DNA of 37,846 bases from an uncultured Alphaproteobacteria bacterium (GCA_929200315.1 CAKMZB010000001.1:340499-378344); one strand, 5' to 3'; positions 16,903 through 26,907 are shown, counted from the stretch's first letter. A program made the numbers and translations. The notes: generated from the sequence alone by a model not told the origin.

Positions 16903-17318
16903 ATGCCTTCCACCCATGTTCCGTCCTGCCCGTCCTTTGGATGCTCTTTCTTCCAGAACGGGGCGTCCGTCTTCAGATAATCCATGATGTGGCGTGCAGC
17001 GTCGAAGGCTGCTTCGCGATGGCGGCTTGTGGCGATGACAAGCACGATCTGTCCTCCAACTTCGATTTTGCCAAAGCGGTGGATGACGCAGACGGCGTCC
17101 AGCGGCCATTGGTCCTGAGCTTCTTTCGCAATGGCGGTGAGCTGCTCTTCGGCCATGCCGGGGTAATGCTCCAGCTCCAACGCTTCCAGCCGTTCGCCTT
17201 CTCCGCGAACAAGACCGATGAAGGAAGCGACCGCGCCGACGTCATGCCGGCCTTCTGTGAGCGCGGCGGTTTCCTGCGCCGCGTCAAAATCCTCCACTTG
17301 CACGCTTATGCGCAGCAT
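16899..17318 (-). CDS. moaE: Molybdopterin synthase catalytic subunit MoaE
   Basis: MoaE is the large subunit of molybdopterin synthase; with MoaD-thiocarboxylate it adds two sulphurs to precursor Z (cPMP) in molybdenum cofactor synthesis. The protein has 139 residues. Conserved segments are VGAVASFIGLVRGE, LELEHYPGMAEEQL, the VCVIHRFGKIEVGGQIVLV core with the RxG loop, and LKTDAPFWKKEH with the catalytic lysines. It starts one base after the moaD stop, so the two subunits are translated in series. No other moa genes are in the window. Confidence 0.96.
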   Translation of the reverse strand: MLRISVQVEDFDAAQETAALTEGRHDVGAVASFIGLVRGEGERLEALELEHYPGMAEEQLTAIAKEAQDQWPLDAVCVIHRFGKIEVGGQIVLVIATSRHREAAFDAARHIMDYLKTDAPFWKKEHPKDGQDGTWVEGI

Positions 17319-17319
17319 C

Positions 17320-17586
17320 TCAGCCTCCGGTCATGGGCGGGAAGAGGGCGATTTCAGAAGCATTGCCAATCGACGCATCGGCAGATGCCACTTTCTTGTC
17401 GAGCGCGACTCGGATGATGGCTCGATCAGCGAGAGCCGCTTCGGCCATCTCGTTTCTGTTGGCCAGAAAATCGAGCAGATCAGCGACTGTCCTCACGCTT
17501 TCTGGCAGCACCACTTCTTCTTCAGCCGTGCCCATGCGTTCGCGCAGCCAGGCGAAATAGAGCAGGCGTGTTGGGCGCTCACTCAT
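17320..17586 (-). CDS. moaD: Molybdopterin synthase sulfur carrier subunit MoaD
   Basis: MoaD is a ubiquitin-fold sulphur carrier whose C-terminal glycine becomes a thiocarboxylate. The protein has 88 residues from the ATG at 17586 and starts [19 protein letters not shown]. The C-terminus ALFPPMTGG carries the required Gly-Gly. An earlier start at 17622 would overlap pgsA by 44 bases and add 12 residues not seen in the family; the chosen one overlaps by 8. It sits directly before moaE. Confidence 0.95.
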   Translation of the reverse strand: MSERPTRLLYFAWLRERMGTAEEEVVLPESVRTVADLLDFLANRNEMAEAALADRAIIRVALDKKVASADASIGNASEIALFPPMTGG

Positions 17587-18211
17587 CGACGATATGGCGA
17601 ATGCCGGCGCGGAAATATTCATAGCCGGTAATCAGCGTGACGATGGCGGCAACCCAAAGCAGTACGAGACCGGTTTCGACGGTCCAGGGGAAAATCGCTT
17701 CCCCTGCAGGTCCAGCGAGAAGGAAGCCGATGGCCACCATTTGCAGCGTCGTCTTCCACTTAGCGAGTTTGGTGACGGGTACAGAAACCTTCAGCGCAGC
17801 CAGGAACTCGCGAAGGCCCGACACCAGGAACTCGCGGCTCAAAATTACAATAGCGGCCCAGATCGACCAACCGGCAATGGTCCCATCTGCGGCGAGAAGC
17901 AGCAGCGTTGCGGCAACTAGGAGCTTGTCAGCAATCGGGTCGAGCATCCGGCCTAGGGCAGAGGACTGCTCCCAGATCCGCGCCAGATAGCCATCAAAGA
18001 AGTCCGTCACCGAAGCGAAGATGAAAAGGCCGAGAGCTGACCAACGGGCAATATCCGTCGACTTGCCGCGTTCTTCCAGATCGAAGCAGAGCACCACCAG
18101 AGGCACCACCAAAATGCGCGCATAAGTGAGCAGGTTGGGCACGCTGAACGGCCCGCCCTGGCGCGGCGGCTTGGCGCCTTCATTTCCGGCAGTTTGCGAT
18201 GTTTGATCCAT
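17579..18211 (-). CDS. pgsA: CDP-diacylglycerol-glycerol-3-phosphate 3-phosphatidyltransferase
   Basis: PgsA makes phosphatidylglycerolphosphate, the committed step to phosphatidylglycerol and cardiolipin, in the inner membrane. The protein has 210 residues with about five membrane segments. The CDP-alcohol phosphotransferase motif is complete: Asp70, Asp73, Gly74, Ala77, Arg78, Gly87, Asp91 and Asp95. The N-terminus is a polar tail before [13 protein letters not shown] prefer the ATG at 18211 to a TTG at 18229. It is divergent from proS, and moaD follows with an 8-base overlap. In relatives uvrC commonly precedes pgsA; it is not here. Confidence 0.95.
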   Translation of the reverse strand: MDQTSQTAGNEGAKPPRQGGPFSVPNLLTYARILVVPLVVLCFDLEERGKSTDIARWSALGLFIFASVTDFFDGYLARIWEQSSALGRMLDPIADKLLVAATLLLLAADGTIAGWSIWAAIVILSREFLVSGLREFLAALKVSVPVTKLAKWKTTLQMVAIGFLLAGPAGEAIFPWTVETGLVLLWVAAIVTLITGYEYFRAGIRHIVDE

Positions 18212-18311
18212 TCCATGGTCAAAGACCAAAAGGCGGACGGTTTCAACCGTTCCGGCGCATCATTTCGCGTGCAAAACGCCTCCTGTCTGGACGCGCCGCA
18301 TTGTTTGCGGT

Positions 18312-18339
18312 TTGACAGGCATCAAGCGACTCGCAACAG
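18312..18339 (+). promoter_or_regulatory. Candidate proS promoter
   Basis: A perfect TTGACA -35 box lies at 18312-18317. The best -10 at 16-base spacing is CAACAG (18334-18339), which is poor. A start point near 18347 would leave a leader of about 20 bases before proS. The region 18212-18367 between pgsA and proS must also serve pgsA on the other strand; I see no clear box for that direction. Confidence 0.35.
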
Positions 18340-18367
18340 CCCCTTTGTCCCGAAAGTCTGGCACCCC

Positions 18368-19723
18368 ATGCGCCTTTCAAACTATTTCCTGCCCGTCCTG
18401 AAGGAAGCGCCCCGTGAGGCAGAGATCATTTCCCACCAGCTAATGCTGCGCGCCGGAATGATCCGCCAGCAGGCCGCCGGCATCTATTCCTGGCTACCGC
18501 TTGGGTTGAAAGTCATGCGCAAGATCGAACAGGTCGTGCGCGAAGAACAGAACCGCGCTGGCGCTGTTGAAGTGTTGATGCCCACCATCCAGCCCGCCGA
18601 GTTGTGGAAGGAAAGTGGGCGCTATGACGACTATGGCAAAGAGATGCTGCGCATCATCGATCGGCACGAGCGGGATATGCTCTTCGGCCCGACGAATGAA
18701 GAGATGATCACGGATATTTTCCGTGCTCATGTTCGCTCCTACAAAGATCTGCCGCTGAACCTCTACCACATCCAGTGGAAGTTTCGTGACGAGGTCCGTC
18801 CCCGTTTTGGCGTGATGCGCGGCCGCGAATTCCTGATGAAAGATGCTTACTCCTTCGACCTCGACATTGATGCGTCTAAAGCCGCCTATTACCGGATGTT
18901 CGCCTCTTATCTGCGAACCTTTGACCGCCTCGGCGTCACTGCGATCCCTATGCGCGCCGATACCGGCCCAATTGGCGGGGATCTGTCGCACGAATTCCTC
19001 ATCTTAGCCGATACCGGCGAAAGCGAAGTGTTCTGCCACGCGGGTTACCTCTCGCTCGACGTGCCGGATGCCTCAGTCGATTATTCAGACGACGCTGCGA
19101 TTGCGAAGATTTTCTCCGATTGGACAAGTGCCTACGCCCGCACTGACGAGATGCACGATGAGGCACTCTGGGCGGAGGTTCCCACTGATGAGCAGCGCAG
19201 CGCACGGGGTATCGAGGTTGGGCATATCTTCCACTTTGGCACCAAATATTCAGCGCCGATGGGTGCGACAGTTACCGGTCCTGACGGCAAAGATGTGCCG
19301 GTTCAGATGGGTTCTTACGGCATTGGTCCGAGCCGTGTTGTCGCCGCTTTGATCGAGGCGAGACATGATGAAAACGGTATCATCTGGCCGTTCTCGGCAG
19401 CGCCATTCCATGTTGCTATCATCAACCTGCGCGCAGGCGACGAGGCGACCGATGCTGCTTGCGTAGGCGCCTATGACAAGCTTACCACAGCCGGCCTCGA
19501 CCCGCTTTATGACGACACCGATGAGCGGGCGGGGGGCAAGTTTGCCCGGGCCGATCTCATCGGTGTGCCGTGGCAGCTCATCATCGGCCCGCGCGGGCTG
19601 AAGGAGGGCGAGGTTGAATTGAAGGAACGGGCGACGGGCGAGCGGGAAACGCTGGCCCCGGAAGTCGCGCTCAATAAGCTTACCGCCTGGTTTGACGAGA
19701 TGACGGAGCGCTACGGTGGCTGA
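18368..19723 (+). CDS. proS: Prolyl-tRNA synthetase
   Basis: ProRS charges tRNA-Pro with proline. The protein has 451 residues, matching the short alphaproteobacterial form that lacks the editing insertion of the roughly 570-residue E. coli type. Class II motifs are visible: [20 protein letters not shown] (motif 1 region), [20 protein letters not shown] (motif 2) and [17 protein letters not shown] (motif 3); [10 protein letters not shown] is the proline/adenylate region. The ATG at 18368 starts [15 protein letters not shown], the typical N-terminus. It overlaps lolC by 8 bases. Without the insertion domain, clearing of Ala-tRNA-Pro would need a separate editing protein, which is not in the window. 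Confidence 0.97.
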   Translation: MRLSNYFLPVLKEAPREAEIISHQLMLRAGMIRQQAAGIYSWLPLGLKVMRKIEQVVREEQNRAGAVEVLMPTIQPAELWKESGRYDDYGKEMLRIIDRHERDMLFGPTNEEMITDIFRAHVRSYKDLPLNLYHIQWKFRDEVRPRFGVMRGREFLMKDAYSFDLDIDASKAAYYRMFASYLRTFDRLGVTAIPMRADTGPIGGDLSHEFLILADTGESEVFCHAGYLSLDVPDASVDYSDDAAIAKIFSDWTSAYARTDEMHDEALWAEVPTDEQRSARGIEVGHIFHFGTKYSAPMGATVTGPDGKDVPVQMGSYGIGPSRVVAALIEARHDENGIIWPFSAAPFHVAIINLRAGDEATDAACVGAYDKLTTAGLDPLYDDTDERAGGKFARADLIGVPWQLIIGPRGLKEGEVELKERATGERETLAPEVALNKLTAWFDEMTERYGG

Positions 19724-20993
19724 CCCTTCCCTGCCGGGCCGTACCGCCCCTTTTGCACCCTTTGAATGGATGCTGGCGCGCCGCTATCTCGGCTCGCGGC
19801 GCAAGGAGACGTTCATCTCCGTCATTTCTGCAATTTCATTTTTTGGTATTTTGCTTGGCGTTGCGACACTCATAATTGTGATGGCGGTGATGAACGGTTT
19901 CCGCACTGAGCTGCTCGACCGTATTCTCGGCATCAACGGCCACCTCGTCGCTCAACCGGCTCATATGGCGTTGACCGATTATGACGCGGTCGCCGAGCGG
20001 ATTGAGACTGTGGACGGCGTGCGCATTGCTTTTCCGCTGATTGAGGGTGAAGTGCTCGCCTCTGCCGGTGCAGGGGGTTCGGGAGCACGGGTACGGGGAA
20101 TGCGGGAGGCTGACATCCGCCGCCTGCCCGGCGTCGGAGAAAATGTCGTTGAAGGTGATTGGGAGAATTTTGACGCCGGTGAGGGCGTCGCGATCGGAAC
20201 CGGCATGGCCGATACGATGGGACTGAATGTAGGTGACCTGCTTACGCTTGTGACCCCCGACGGAAACCAGACCGCCTTCGGCGTTTCACCGCGGGTCAAA
20301 TCTTACCCTGTCCAGGCGATCTTCCAGATCGGCATGAGTGAATACGATTCTGTGTTTGTTTTCATGCCGCTCGCCGAAGCGCAGCTCTATTTTAACCGCG
20401 AGGGGCGTGCCGACGTAATTGAGGTGTTCGTCGATGATCCCGATGCTGTAACGGGGATGTTGAACGACGTTGAAATTGCGGCAGACCGCCCGGTTCTACT
20501 CACCACATGGCAGCAGAGAAACATTACATTCTTCAACGCACTGGAAGTGGAACGCAACGTCATGTTCCTGATCCTGGGTCTCATCATTCTGGTGGCGGCG
20601 CTGAACATTGTTTCCGGCCTTTTCATGCTGGTGAAGGAGAAGGGGCATGACATCGCGATCCTGCGCACGATGGGTGCGAGCCGCGGCGCGGTGATGCGCA
20701 TTTTCCTGATTACCGGTTCGTCGATTGGTGTGCTTGGCACGCTGGCGGGCTTCGCGATTGGTGTGCTGGCGGTGCAGAATATCGGGGCGATCCAAGCGTT
20801 TCTCGACAGTGTGACCGGCACATCGGTCTGGGATCCGACCGTGCGGTTCCTGTCAGACATTCCAGCCCGCCTCGACATGCGGGAGACCCTCGGTGTTCTC
20901 AGCATGGCGCTTGGCTTGTCGTTGCTCGCAACCATCTTCCCGGCCTGGCGCGCGGCGCGGCTCGATCCGGTGGAGGCTCTGCGCTATGAGTGA
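19716..20993 (+). CDS. lolC: Lipoprotein-releasing ABC transporter permease (LolC/LolE family)
   Basis: The permease of the LolCDE-type complex, which extracts mature lipoproteins from the inner membrane for delivery to LolA. The protein has 425 residues: one N-terminal helix (about 32-55; [20 protein letters not shown]), a large periplasmic domain (about 60-270), and three C-terminal helices near 281-305, 325-350 and 390-412, with [16 protein letters not shown] as the coupling helix. Alphaproteobacteria often have a single LolC/E-type permease, so the C versus E name is nominal. The GTG start overlaps proS by 8 bases, and lolD overlaps the 3' end by 8. [17 protein letters not shown] is the standard ending. 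Confidence 0.95.
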   Translation: MADPSLPGRTAPFAPFEWMLARRYLGSRRKETFISVISAISFFGILLGVATLIIVMAVMNGFRTELLDRILGINGHLVAQPAHMALTDYDAVAERIETVDGVRIAFPLIEGEVLASAGAGGSGARVRGMREADIRRLPGVGENVVEGDWENFDAGEGVAIGTGMADTMGLNVGDLLTLVTPDGNQTAFGVSPRVKSYPVQAIFQIGMSEYDSVFVFMPLAEAQLYFNREGRADVIEVFVDDPDAVTGMLNDVEIAADRPVLLTTWQQRNITFFNALEVERNVMFLILGLIILVAALNIVSGLFMLVKEKGHDIAILRTMGASRGAVMRIFLITGSSIGVLGTLAGFAIGVLAVQNIGAIQAFLDSVTGTSVWDPTVRFLSDIPARLDMRETLGVLSMALGLSLLATIFPAWRAARLDPVEALRYE

Positions 20994-21666
20994 GGCTGTG
21001 CTGCAGCTCAACAAAGTCGGCCGCACCTATGCGACCGGCGTGAAGGCGCTGACCGTTCTCGACGGAGCGGAGTTGACGATCGATCGCGGCGAGATGGTTG
21101 CTTTGGTCGCGCCTTCCGGTGCGGGCAAGTCAACGCTGCTCCATCTGGCTGGTCTGCTTGAGCGGCCCGATGCTGGATCGCTCTCCATCGCCGGGATCGA
21201 ATGCAACAGCCTCGCCGACAGTGAGCGCACCCGCTTGCGCCGCACATCTGTTGGATTCATCTACCAGTTTCACCACCTGCTGCCGGAGCTTTCAGCGCGG
21301 GAAAACATCGCTTTGCCGATGCAAATCGCCGGCTCCTCCAAGCGCGAGGCACTGGCGCGGGCGGATGAGCTACTGGAAATACTCGGCCTGGGCGCGCGAG
21401 CCGGCCATCGCCCATCAGAACTTTCCGGCGGGGAACAGCAGCGCGTTGCCATTGCGCGGGCGGTGACGAATCGACCGAAGCTGCTTTTGGCGGATGAACC
21501 TACCGGCAACCTCGACCCGGAGACCTCTGACCGTGTTTTCGGGGCGCTGACTGAACTTGTGCGCACCACCGGGCTCGCCGCGCTGGTTGCGACCCACAAC
21601 CATGAACTTGCCTCGCGGATGGATCGGACAGTTACCATCGCGCAGGGGAAAATCGTCGCCCGCTAA
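20986..21666 (+). CDS. lolD: Lipoprotein-releasing ABC transporter ATP-binding protein LolD
   Basis: The ATPase of the lipoprotein release complex. The protein has 226 residues. Walker A is APSGAGKS (residues 42-49), the Q-loop [20 protein letters not shown] is the LolD-typical form, the signature is [14 protein letters not shown] and Walker [13 protein letters not shown]. The ATG at 20986 overlaps the lolC stop by 8 bases, suggesting coupled synthesis of permease and ATPase. dnaE follows 49 bases later. Confidence 0.96.
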   Translation: MSEAVLQLNKVGRTYATGVKALTVLDGAELTIDRGEMVALVAPSGAGKSTLLHLAGLLERPDAGSLSIAGIECNSLADSERTRLRRTSVGFIYQFHHLLPELSARENIALPMQIAGSSKREALARADELLEILGLGARAGHRPSELSGGEQQRVAIARAVTNRPKLLLADEPTGNLDPETSDRVFGALTELVRTTGLAALVATHNHELASRMDRTVTIAQGKIVAR

Positions 21667-21715
21667 GGCCGTGATGTAGTCACGCTCTTGCAGGCGGAGG
21701 GCCGCCGCGTCACGC

Positions 21716-24700
21716 TTGGCACTGATCACCTCACGCGATTCTGTATTATCCTTGTCTAAACGAGATGCACTCAACGCAGCGCTGAAAGCTGAAAACGGTG
21801 TCTCGCCGCGCCCCTTCGTGCATCTACACGTTCACTCCGCCTACAGCCTTTTGGAAGGTGCGCTGCCGCTAGCTGATCTCATCGCCAAGGCGAAGGAAGA
21901 TGGGCAGCCAGCAATTGCGGTGACGGATCGCAACAACCTCTTCGGGGCGCTTGAATTCTCACTAAAAGCTATGGCCGCCGGCTTGCAGCCCATCATTGGC
22001 TGCAAGCTTGAGGTCGAGCTCGAGGAGCAGGAAGGGGATGCACCGGCATTCGGCTCCCGGCAAGACGCTTTGCATGCCCGTCCGACCATGGCCTTTCTGG
22101 TCATGAACCAGGTCGGTTACGACAACCTCTCCCATCTCGTCAGTCTCGCTCACCTGGAAGGTGCCAAGCAATCCCGCGCCCATGTGACGTTTGCGCAGGT
22201 TATGCAATTTTCGGACGGCCTGATCGCCTTGACTGGTGGGCCGGAAGGGCCGGTGAACCGAGTTTTTCAGGAGGGGCAGACGGATCTTGCCAAGCAACGT
22301 CTCGCCGCCTTGCACAAGGTTTTTGGCGATCGGCTTTACATTGAGATCAACCGCCATGCTGACGCCGACCGCAAGATCGAGGCAATACTTATTGACCTTG
22401 CCTATGAGAGCAACATTGCACTGGTGGCGACGAACGAAGCTTATTTCGGCGCCGAAGGGGACTATGAGGCCCACGATGCGCTGCTCTGCATCGCAGCAGG
22501 TCGCAAGGTTTTTGAGGAAGACCGGCGCAAACTGACGCCTGATCATCGAATGAAGAGTGGAGCAGAGATGCACACGCTTTTCGCTGATCTTCCCGAAGCG
22601 CTCGACAACACGATCATCATCGCGGAACGCTGCGCTTTTGCCGTGCCGGAGCGCGATCCGATCCTGCCTTTCTACACAGGCGGGCAGGGAGACGATCCTC
22701 TGGGTGCCGAAGCGGAAGAACTGCGCTTGCAGGCCAGGGCCGGGCTTGTGGAGCGGCTAAATACCAACCCGCTTGCAGACGGCTTTACCCGCGCTGACTA
22801 TGAGGACCGTCTCGAAACCGAACTCGACATTATCTGCGGGATGAAATTCCCTGGCTACTTTCTCATCGTTGCCGATTTCATCAAATGGGCAAAGGGTGAG
22901 AACATTCCAGTTGGGCCCGGTCGTGGCTCTGGGGCAGGGTCCCTCGTCGCCTGGTCGCTGACGATTACTGACCTTGATCCGCTGCGCTTTGCGTTGCTTT
23001 TTGAACGCTTCCTCAACCCTGAACGTATCTCGATGCCGGATTTCGACATCGACTTCTGCCAGGACCGGCGTGATGAGGTAATCCGCTATGTCCAGGACAA
23101 GTACGGGCACGAGCAAGTTGCGCAGATTATTACTTTCGGAACGCTCCAGGCTCGCGCAGTTCTGCGTGATGTGGGGCGAGTGCTGGAAATGCCCTACGGG
23201 CAGGTCGATAAGCTCTGCAAGCTGGTGCCCAACAATCCGGCTAATCCTACCACACTCGCTGAGGCGCTGGAGACTGAAACTGAACTGATCGCCGCGCGGC
23301 GTGATCCGGAGGTTGCCCATCTCATTGAGATCGCGCTGCGCCTTGAGGGTCTCTACCGCCACGCCTCAACTCATGCCGCCGGTGTGGTGATCGGCGACCG
23401 GTCGCTGGAGCAGCTCGTCCCACTCTACCGCGACCCGAAATCCGACATGCCCGTCACCCAGTTCAACATGAAATGGGTGGAAAAAGCAGGGCTAGTGAAG
23501 TTCGATTTCCTTGGCCTGAAGACACTCACCGTCATCCGAAAGACGGTCGAATATCTAGCGGAGCGTGGCCAGGAGTTGGATATCGAGGCGTTAACGCTCG
23601 ACGATGAAGCGACCTTTGCCATGCTCCAACGCGGTGAGACAGTGGGCGTGTTCCAGTTGGAATCGGCGGGAATGCGTAAGGCGCTTGTCGGCATGAAACC
23701 GGACCAATTTGAGGACATCATCGCCCTCGTCGCGCTCTACCGCCCGGGCCCGATGGACAACATTCCCGTCTATAATGACCGCAAACACGGACGGGAGGAT
23801 CCGGACTACTACGAGGACAAGATCGCTGACGTTTTGCGGGAAACCTACGGCGTCATCATCTATCAGGAACAGGTGATGCAGATCGCGCAGATCCTCTCGG
23901 GCTATTCCCTCGGTGAGGCCGACATGCTGCGTCGGGCCATGGGCAAGAAAATTGCCTCCGAGATGGAAGCTCAGCGCGCGCGCTTTAACGAGGGTGCGGT
24001 GAAAGGTGGCTTAACCGAAGGGCGCGCCAATTTCATCTTCGACGTATTGGCGAAGTTTGCCGATTACGGCTTCAACAAATCCCACGCCGCCGCCTATGCG
24101 TTGATCTCGTATCAAACGGCTTGGCTGAAAGCGAACCACCCGATCGAGTTTCTTGCAGCGTTGATGACGCTCGATATGGGGAACACCGACAAACTCTATG
24201 ATTTCTACCGCGACGGGCAGCGCGCGGACATCACCATCGTCCCGCCTTCGGTGAACACGAGCGAGGTGGAGTTTGCGGTTAACGACGGCAAGATTTTCTA
24301 TGCCCTTGCCGGTATCAAGGGCGTCGGCGCGCAAGCTATGGAGCATTTGGTGGAGAAGCGGAATGAGGGCGGCCCCTTCACGAGCCTCACCAACCTGTTC
24401 TCGCGTATCGACACCCGGCAGGTAAATCGTAAAGCGCTGGAAAACCTTGTCTATTGCGGCGCGATGGACTGCTTTGGTTGCCCGCGCGAACAGATCATTG
24501 CCGGTCTCGACCGTCTGATCGGCCATGCATCCCGCGTGGCGGACAATTCCGCCCTTGGTATAGTCGACATGTTCGGTGGCGATACCGGAGAGACGGAGGT
24601 CGTGCTTCCCGCTGTTGAGCCCATCAGCTCCGCAGATAAGCTGCTCGCCGAGTTCCAGGCGCTTGGCTTCTACATGTCCGCCCATCCGCTAGATGAATAT

Positions 24701-25246
24701 TCCAAGTTGCTCGAACGGTTGCGCTTGCGCCAGTGGGCCGACTTTGAGCGTGACGTGAAGAAAGGGTTGAAACCGCGGCAGATTGCAGGAACGGTCGCGG
24801 TACTCCAGAGGCGTCGCACGCGCTCCGGTGCGATGATGGCAAACATCTTGCTTTCTGATCCGAGTGGGCAGTTTGAAGCAGCTATCTTCTCGGAACAATT
24901 GGAAAGTCACCGTGATCTGCTGGAAGTTGGCCGCTCATTGCTGTTGAACGTCTCCTCGGAGAATGAGCCAGAGGGTGTTTCGCTGCGGGTGAACATGGTT
25001 CAAGCGCTTGAAGATGTCGCCAAGCAACAGGATCACAAGCTCTTCATATTCCTGCGTGATGCCGCTCCGCTCGCTTCCATCAAACAGCGAATCGACGCCA
25101 AGGGGCATGGCACAGTGAGCCTGATCGTCCTCCAGGACGGAGCGAAGGAAGTTGAGATTGGCCTACCCGGAAAACGGGAAATTTCACCGCGTGTAGCAGG
25201 CGCCATCAAAGCCATTCCAGGAGTGGTGGATGTGCAACTTGTCTGA
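21716..25246 (+). CDS. dnaE: DNA polymerase III subunit alpha
   Basis: DnaE1 is the catalytic subunit of the replicative polymerase. The protein has 1176 residues. The N-terminal PHP domain begins FVHLHVHSAYSLLEGALPL (about residues 34-52). The polymerase active site has PDFDIDFCQDRRDEV (about 441-455), with two of the catalytic aspartates, and GPGRGSGAGSLVAW just before it. Later come the RHASTHAAGVVIG segment, YRPGPMDNIP, the helix-hairpin-helix region LAGIKGVGAQAMEHL (about 863) and an OB-fold (IAGTVAVLQRRRTRSGAMMA). The frame has no ATG before about residue 85 and a stop at 21677-21679, so the start must be TTG, either 21716 or 21752. GGCGGAGG lies about 15 bases upstream of 21716. The proS-lolC-lolD-dnaE order is conserved in Hyphomicrobiales. 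Confidence 0.97.
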   Translation: MALITSRDSVLSLSKRDALNAALKAENGVSPRPFVHLHVHSAYSLLEGALPLADLIAKAKEDGQPAIAVTDRNNLFGALEFSLKAMAAGLQPIIGCKLEVELEEQEGDAPAFGSRQDALHARPTMAFLVMNQVGYDNLSHLVSLAHLEGAKQSRAHVTFAQVMQFSDGLIALTGGPEGPVNRVFQEGQTDLAKQRLAALHKVFGDRLYIEINRHADADRKIEAILIDLAYESNIALVATNEAYFGAEGDYEAHDALLCIAAGRKVFEEDRRKLTPDHRMKSGAEMHTLFADLPEALDNTIIIAERCAFAVPERDPILPFYTGGQGDDPLGAEAEELRLQARAGLVERLNTNPLADGFTRADYEDRLETELDIICGMKFPGYFLIVADFIKWAKGENIPVGPGRGSGAGSLVAWSLTITDLDPLRFALLFERFLNPERISMPDFDIDFCQDRRDEVIRYVQDKYGHEQVAQIITFGTLQARAVLRDVGRVLEMPYGQVDKLCKLVPNNPANPTTLAEALETETELIAARRDPEVAHLIEIALRLEGLYRHASTHAAGVVIGDRSLEQLVPLYRDPKSDMPVTQFNMKWVEKAGLVKFDFLGLKTLTVIRKTVEYLAERGQELDIEALTLDDEATFAMLQRGETVGVFQLESAGMRKALVGMKPDQFEDIIALVALYRPGPMDNIPVYNDRKHGREDPDYYEDKIADVLRETYGVIIYQEQVMQIAQILSGYSLGEADMLRRAMGKKIASEMEAQRARFNEGAVKGGLTEGRANFIFDVLAKFADYGFNKSHAAAYALISYQTAWLKANHPIEFLAALMTLDMGNTDKLYDFYRDGQRADITIVPPSVNTSEVEFAVNDGKIFYALAGIKGVGAQAMEHLVEKRNEGGPFTSLTNLFSRIDTRQVNRKALENLVYCGAMDCFGCPREQIIAGLDRLIGHASRVADNSALGIVDMFGGDTGETEVVLPAVEPISSADKLLAEFQALGFYMSAHPLDEYSKLLERLRLRQWADFERDVKKGLKPRQIAGTVAVLQRRRTRSGAMMANILLSDPSGQFEAAIFSEQLESHRDLLEVGRSLLLNVSSENEPEGVSLRVNMVQALEDVAKQQDHKLFIFLRDAAPLASIKQRIDAKGHGTVSLIVLQDGAKEVEIGLPGKREISPRVAGAIKAIPGVVDVQLV

Positions 25247-25853
25247 TGGTTCTCTAGGAGACGATTTACCTTCCAGTCCCTCGGCATCACGTAACCGCGA
25301 CCCTATTCTGGCTCAGCTGCGCAAGGTGCTTAAGCCGGATGCGAGGGTGTTGGAAATTGCGAGCGGCACCGGCGAACACGCGGTGTATTTTGCAAACGCC
25401 ATGCCGAGCCTAGCCTGGCAGCCGACGGACCTCGATCTTGACGCCATGGGTCTGCGGGCACGTCTGGAGCGGGAAGGGCCGGGTAACGTCGCTGAGCCTT
25501 TCGCCCTCAATATTGCCCATTGGCCGAACTTGCGGCCCAAATTCGACGCGGTGATCTCTATCAACTGCATCCACATTGCGCCGGAGGAGTTGCTATCCAC
25601 ATATGTGGCAGGCGCGGTGGGTTCGTTGAAGCGGCGTGGGATGATGATCCTCTATGGCCCGTTTAAATATGGTGGAGCCGTCGATACCAAGAGCAACGAA
25701 GATTTCGACCGCTTCCTGCAAGAGACCTATTCCGGTGGCGGCATCCGCGATTTTGAGCATGTCGATGGACTGGCGGTGGAGCAAGGCATGGTCTTTGAGA
25801 AAGATATCGCCATGCCTGCCAACAACCGTTTCCTCGTCTGGCGCAAACCGTGA
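25230..25853 (+). CDS. DUF938-type SAM-dependent methyltransferase
   Basis: A 207-residue protein matching the DUF938 family, predicted class I SAM-dependent methyltransferases of unknown substrate. The SAM-binding motif I is VLEIASGTGEHAVYFA, motif II region is WQPTDLDLDAMGL, and FDAVISINCIHIAPEE is motif IV-like. The C-terminus PANNRFLVWRKP is typical of the family. The ATG overlaps the dnaE 3' end by 17 bases, and the stop overlaps the next gene by 4, so it belongs to the dnaE transcript. No catalytic target can be given. Confidence 0.88.
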   Translation: MCNLSDGSLGDDLPSSPSASRNRDPILAQLRKVLKPDARVLEIASGTGEHAVYFANAMPSLAWQPTDLDLDAMGLRARLEREGPGNVAEPFALNIAHWPNLRPKFDAVISINCIHIAPEELLSTYVAGAVGSLKRRGMMILYGPFKYGGAVDTKSNEDFDRFLQETYSGGGIRDFEHVDGLAVEQGMVFEKDIAMPANNRFLVWRKP

Positions 25854-26704
25854 CGCTGACCCCTCGCATGGGGGCCGCGCTCATCGTTGTCGCCTGCTCG
25901 CTGATTGCTGGAACAGCGGTGCTCGCCAAGATGCTCGGCACCGGGCCGGATGCGCTCAGCCCCTTTCAGATTACATGGGGTCGCTATAGTTTCGCGCTGA
26001 TTTGGATTGTTGCCTTCTACATCCTGCGTCGTCCAAAGATCTCATACTTGAACGTGCCGCTTCATCTGGTGCGAGTGACGTTTGGGGTTGGCGGCGTGAC
26101 CGCGCTCTTTGCCTCAACAACGCTCATCCCACTCTCTGACGCGACGGCGATTTCCTTTCTCAATGTGATCATCGCCATGGCGTTGGCGCATTTCTTTTTG
26201 CAGGAGAAGATTGGATCGGTACGGTGGTTCGCGGCATTATGCGCGTTTTGCGGCGCTTTGCTGATCGTGCGCCCCGGCATGGCGAGCTTTCAGCCCTTCG
26301 CGTTCATTGCGTTGCTCGCAGCTTTTCTGCTTGCGGTGGAAGTGATCGCGCTGAAATTGCTTACCCGCGCTGAGCCAATGTTCCAGATCCTGCTCGCCTC
26401 AAACTTACTTGGCACGGTCTTTGCCAGCATCGGGCTCCTATTCGTGTGGCAAATGCCGACCCCGGAGCAATGGTTGATGCTTGCAGCACTCGCAACGCTA
26501 ATGGTGAGCGCGCAAGCGATGTTTGTGCCGGCTTTGAGGGCAGGGGATGCAAGTTTCATCACCCCTTTCACCTACACAACACTGCTTTTTGCCACCGTAT
26601 ATGATTTCGCGCTGTTTGGGGATGTGCCGTTGTTTTGGAGTGTTATCGGTGCCTCCGTCATTATCAGCGCAGGAATTGTTCTTGCCATTCGCGGGAGCCG
26701 TTAG
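25850..26704 (+). CDS. DMT superfamily transporter (EamA)
   Basis: A 284-residue integral membrane protein of the drug/metabolite transporter superfamily, with about ten helices in two EamA repeats (about residues 8-138 and 148-282). Typical segments are ITWGRYSFALIWI, VLAKMLG, LIPLSDATAISFLNVIIAMA with FFLQEKIGSVRW ending the first repeat, and TPFTYTTLLFATVYDFALFGDVPLFWSVIGA in the second. The substrate cannot be inferred; metabolite or amino-acid export is usual for the family. The GTG start overlaps the methyltransferase stop by 4 bases; an ATG six codons in is an alternative. It ends the run that starts at proS. Confidence 0.87.
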   Translation: MTLTPRMGAALIVVACSLIAGTAVLAKMLGTGPDALSPFQITWGRYSFALIWIVAFYILRRPKISYLNVPLHLVRVTFGVGGVTALFASTTLIPLSDATAISFLNVIIAMALAHFFLQEKIGSVRWFAALCAFCGALLIVRPGMASFQPFAFIALLAAFLLAVEVIALKLLTRAEPMFQILLASNLLGTVFASIGLLFVWQMPTPEQWLMLAALATLMVSAQAMFVPALRAGDASFITPFTYTTLLFATVYDFALFGDVPLFWSVIGASVIISAGIVLAIRGSR

Positions 26705-26840
26705 CGCCAAGCCTTGCATCCCTCAGCCAGATCGCCTAGATCGCGCCCATTCCACACGCGGATGCGTGTTGGTCACGGGTTGCTTTGGCACCCTCTAGCC
26801 CCGAGTTAGCAATAACATGGCACTGACCGACACTCCGGTG

Positions 26841-26866
26841 CGGCTTCATGCGAAGCCGTTCTTTTT
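26841..26866 (+). terminator. Terminator-like hairpin upstream of rpsB
   Basis: CGGCTTC (26841-26847), loop ATGC, GAAGCCG (26852-26858) form a perfect 7-bp stem followed by TTCTTTTT (26859-26866), an intrinsic terminator by form. It ends 41 bases before the rpsB ATG and 137 or more bases after the eamA stop. It may end the upstream transcript, but a promoter for rpsB would hardly fit downstream of it, so it could instead be a leader attenuator. A weak promoter-like pair lies upstream (TTTGGC at 26784-26789, TAGCAA at 26807-26812). Confidence 0.6.
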
Positions 26867-26907
26867 CCGCGCAAGGCTCAACCGGTAAAATCAAAGGACG
26901 CAAAGCC

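Noticed and set aside
22757-23362. Reverse-strand frames within dnaE, also 24011-24685
   Set aside because: They are shadows of the dnaE polymerase domain, which is continuous and carries all expected motifs.
26705-26907. Possible tRNA or small RNA gene in the spacer before rpsB
   Set aside because: I looked for a cloverleaf and T-loop consensus and found none; the region is explained by a leader with a terminator-like hairpin.
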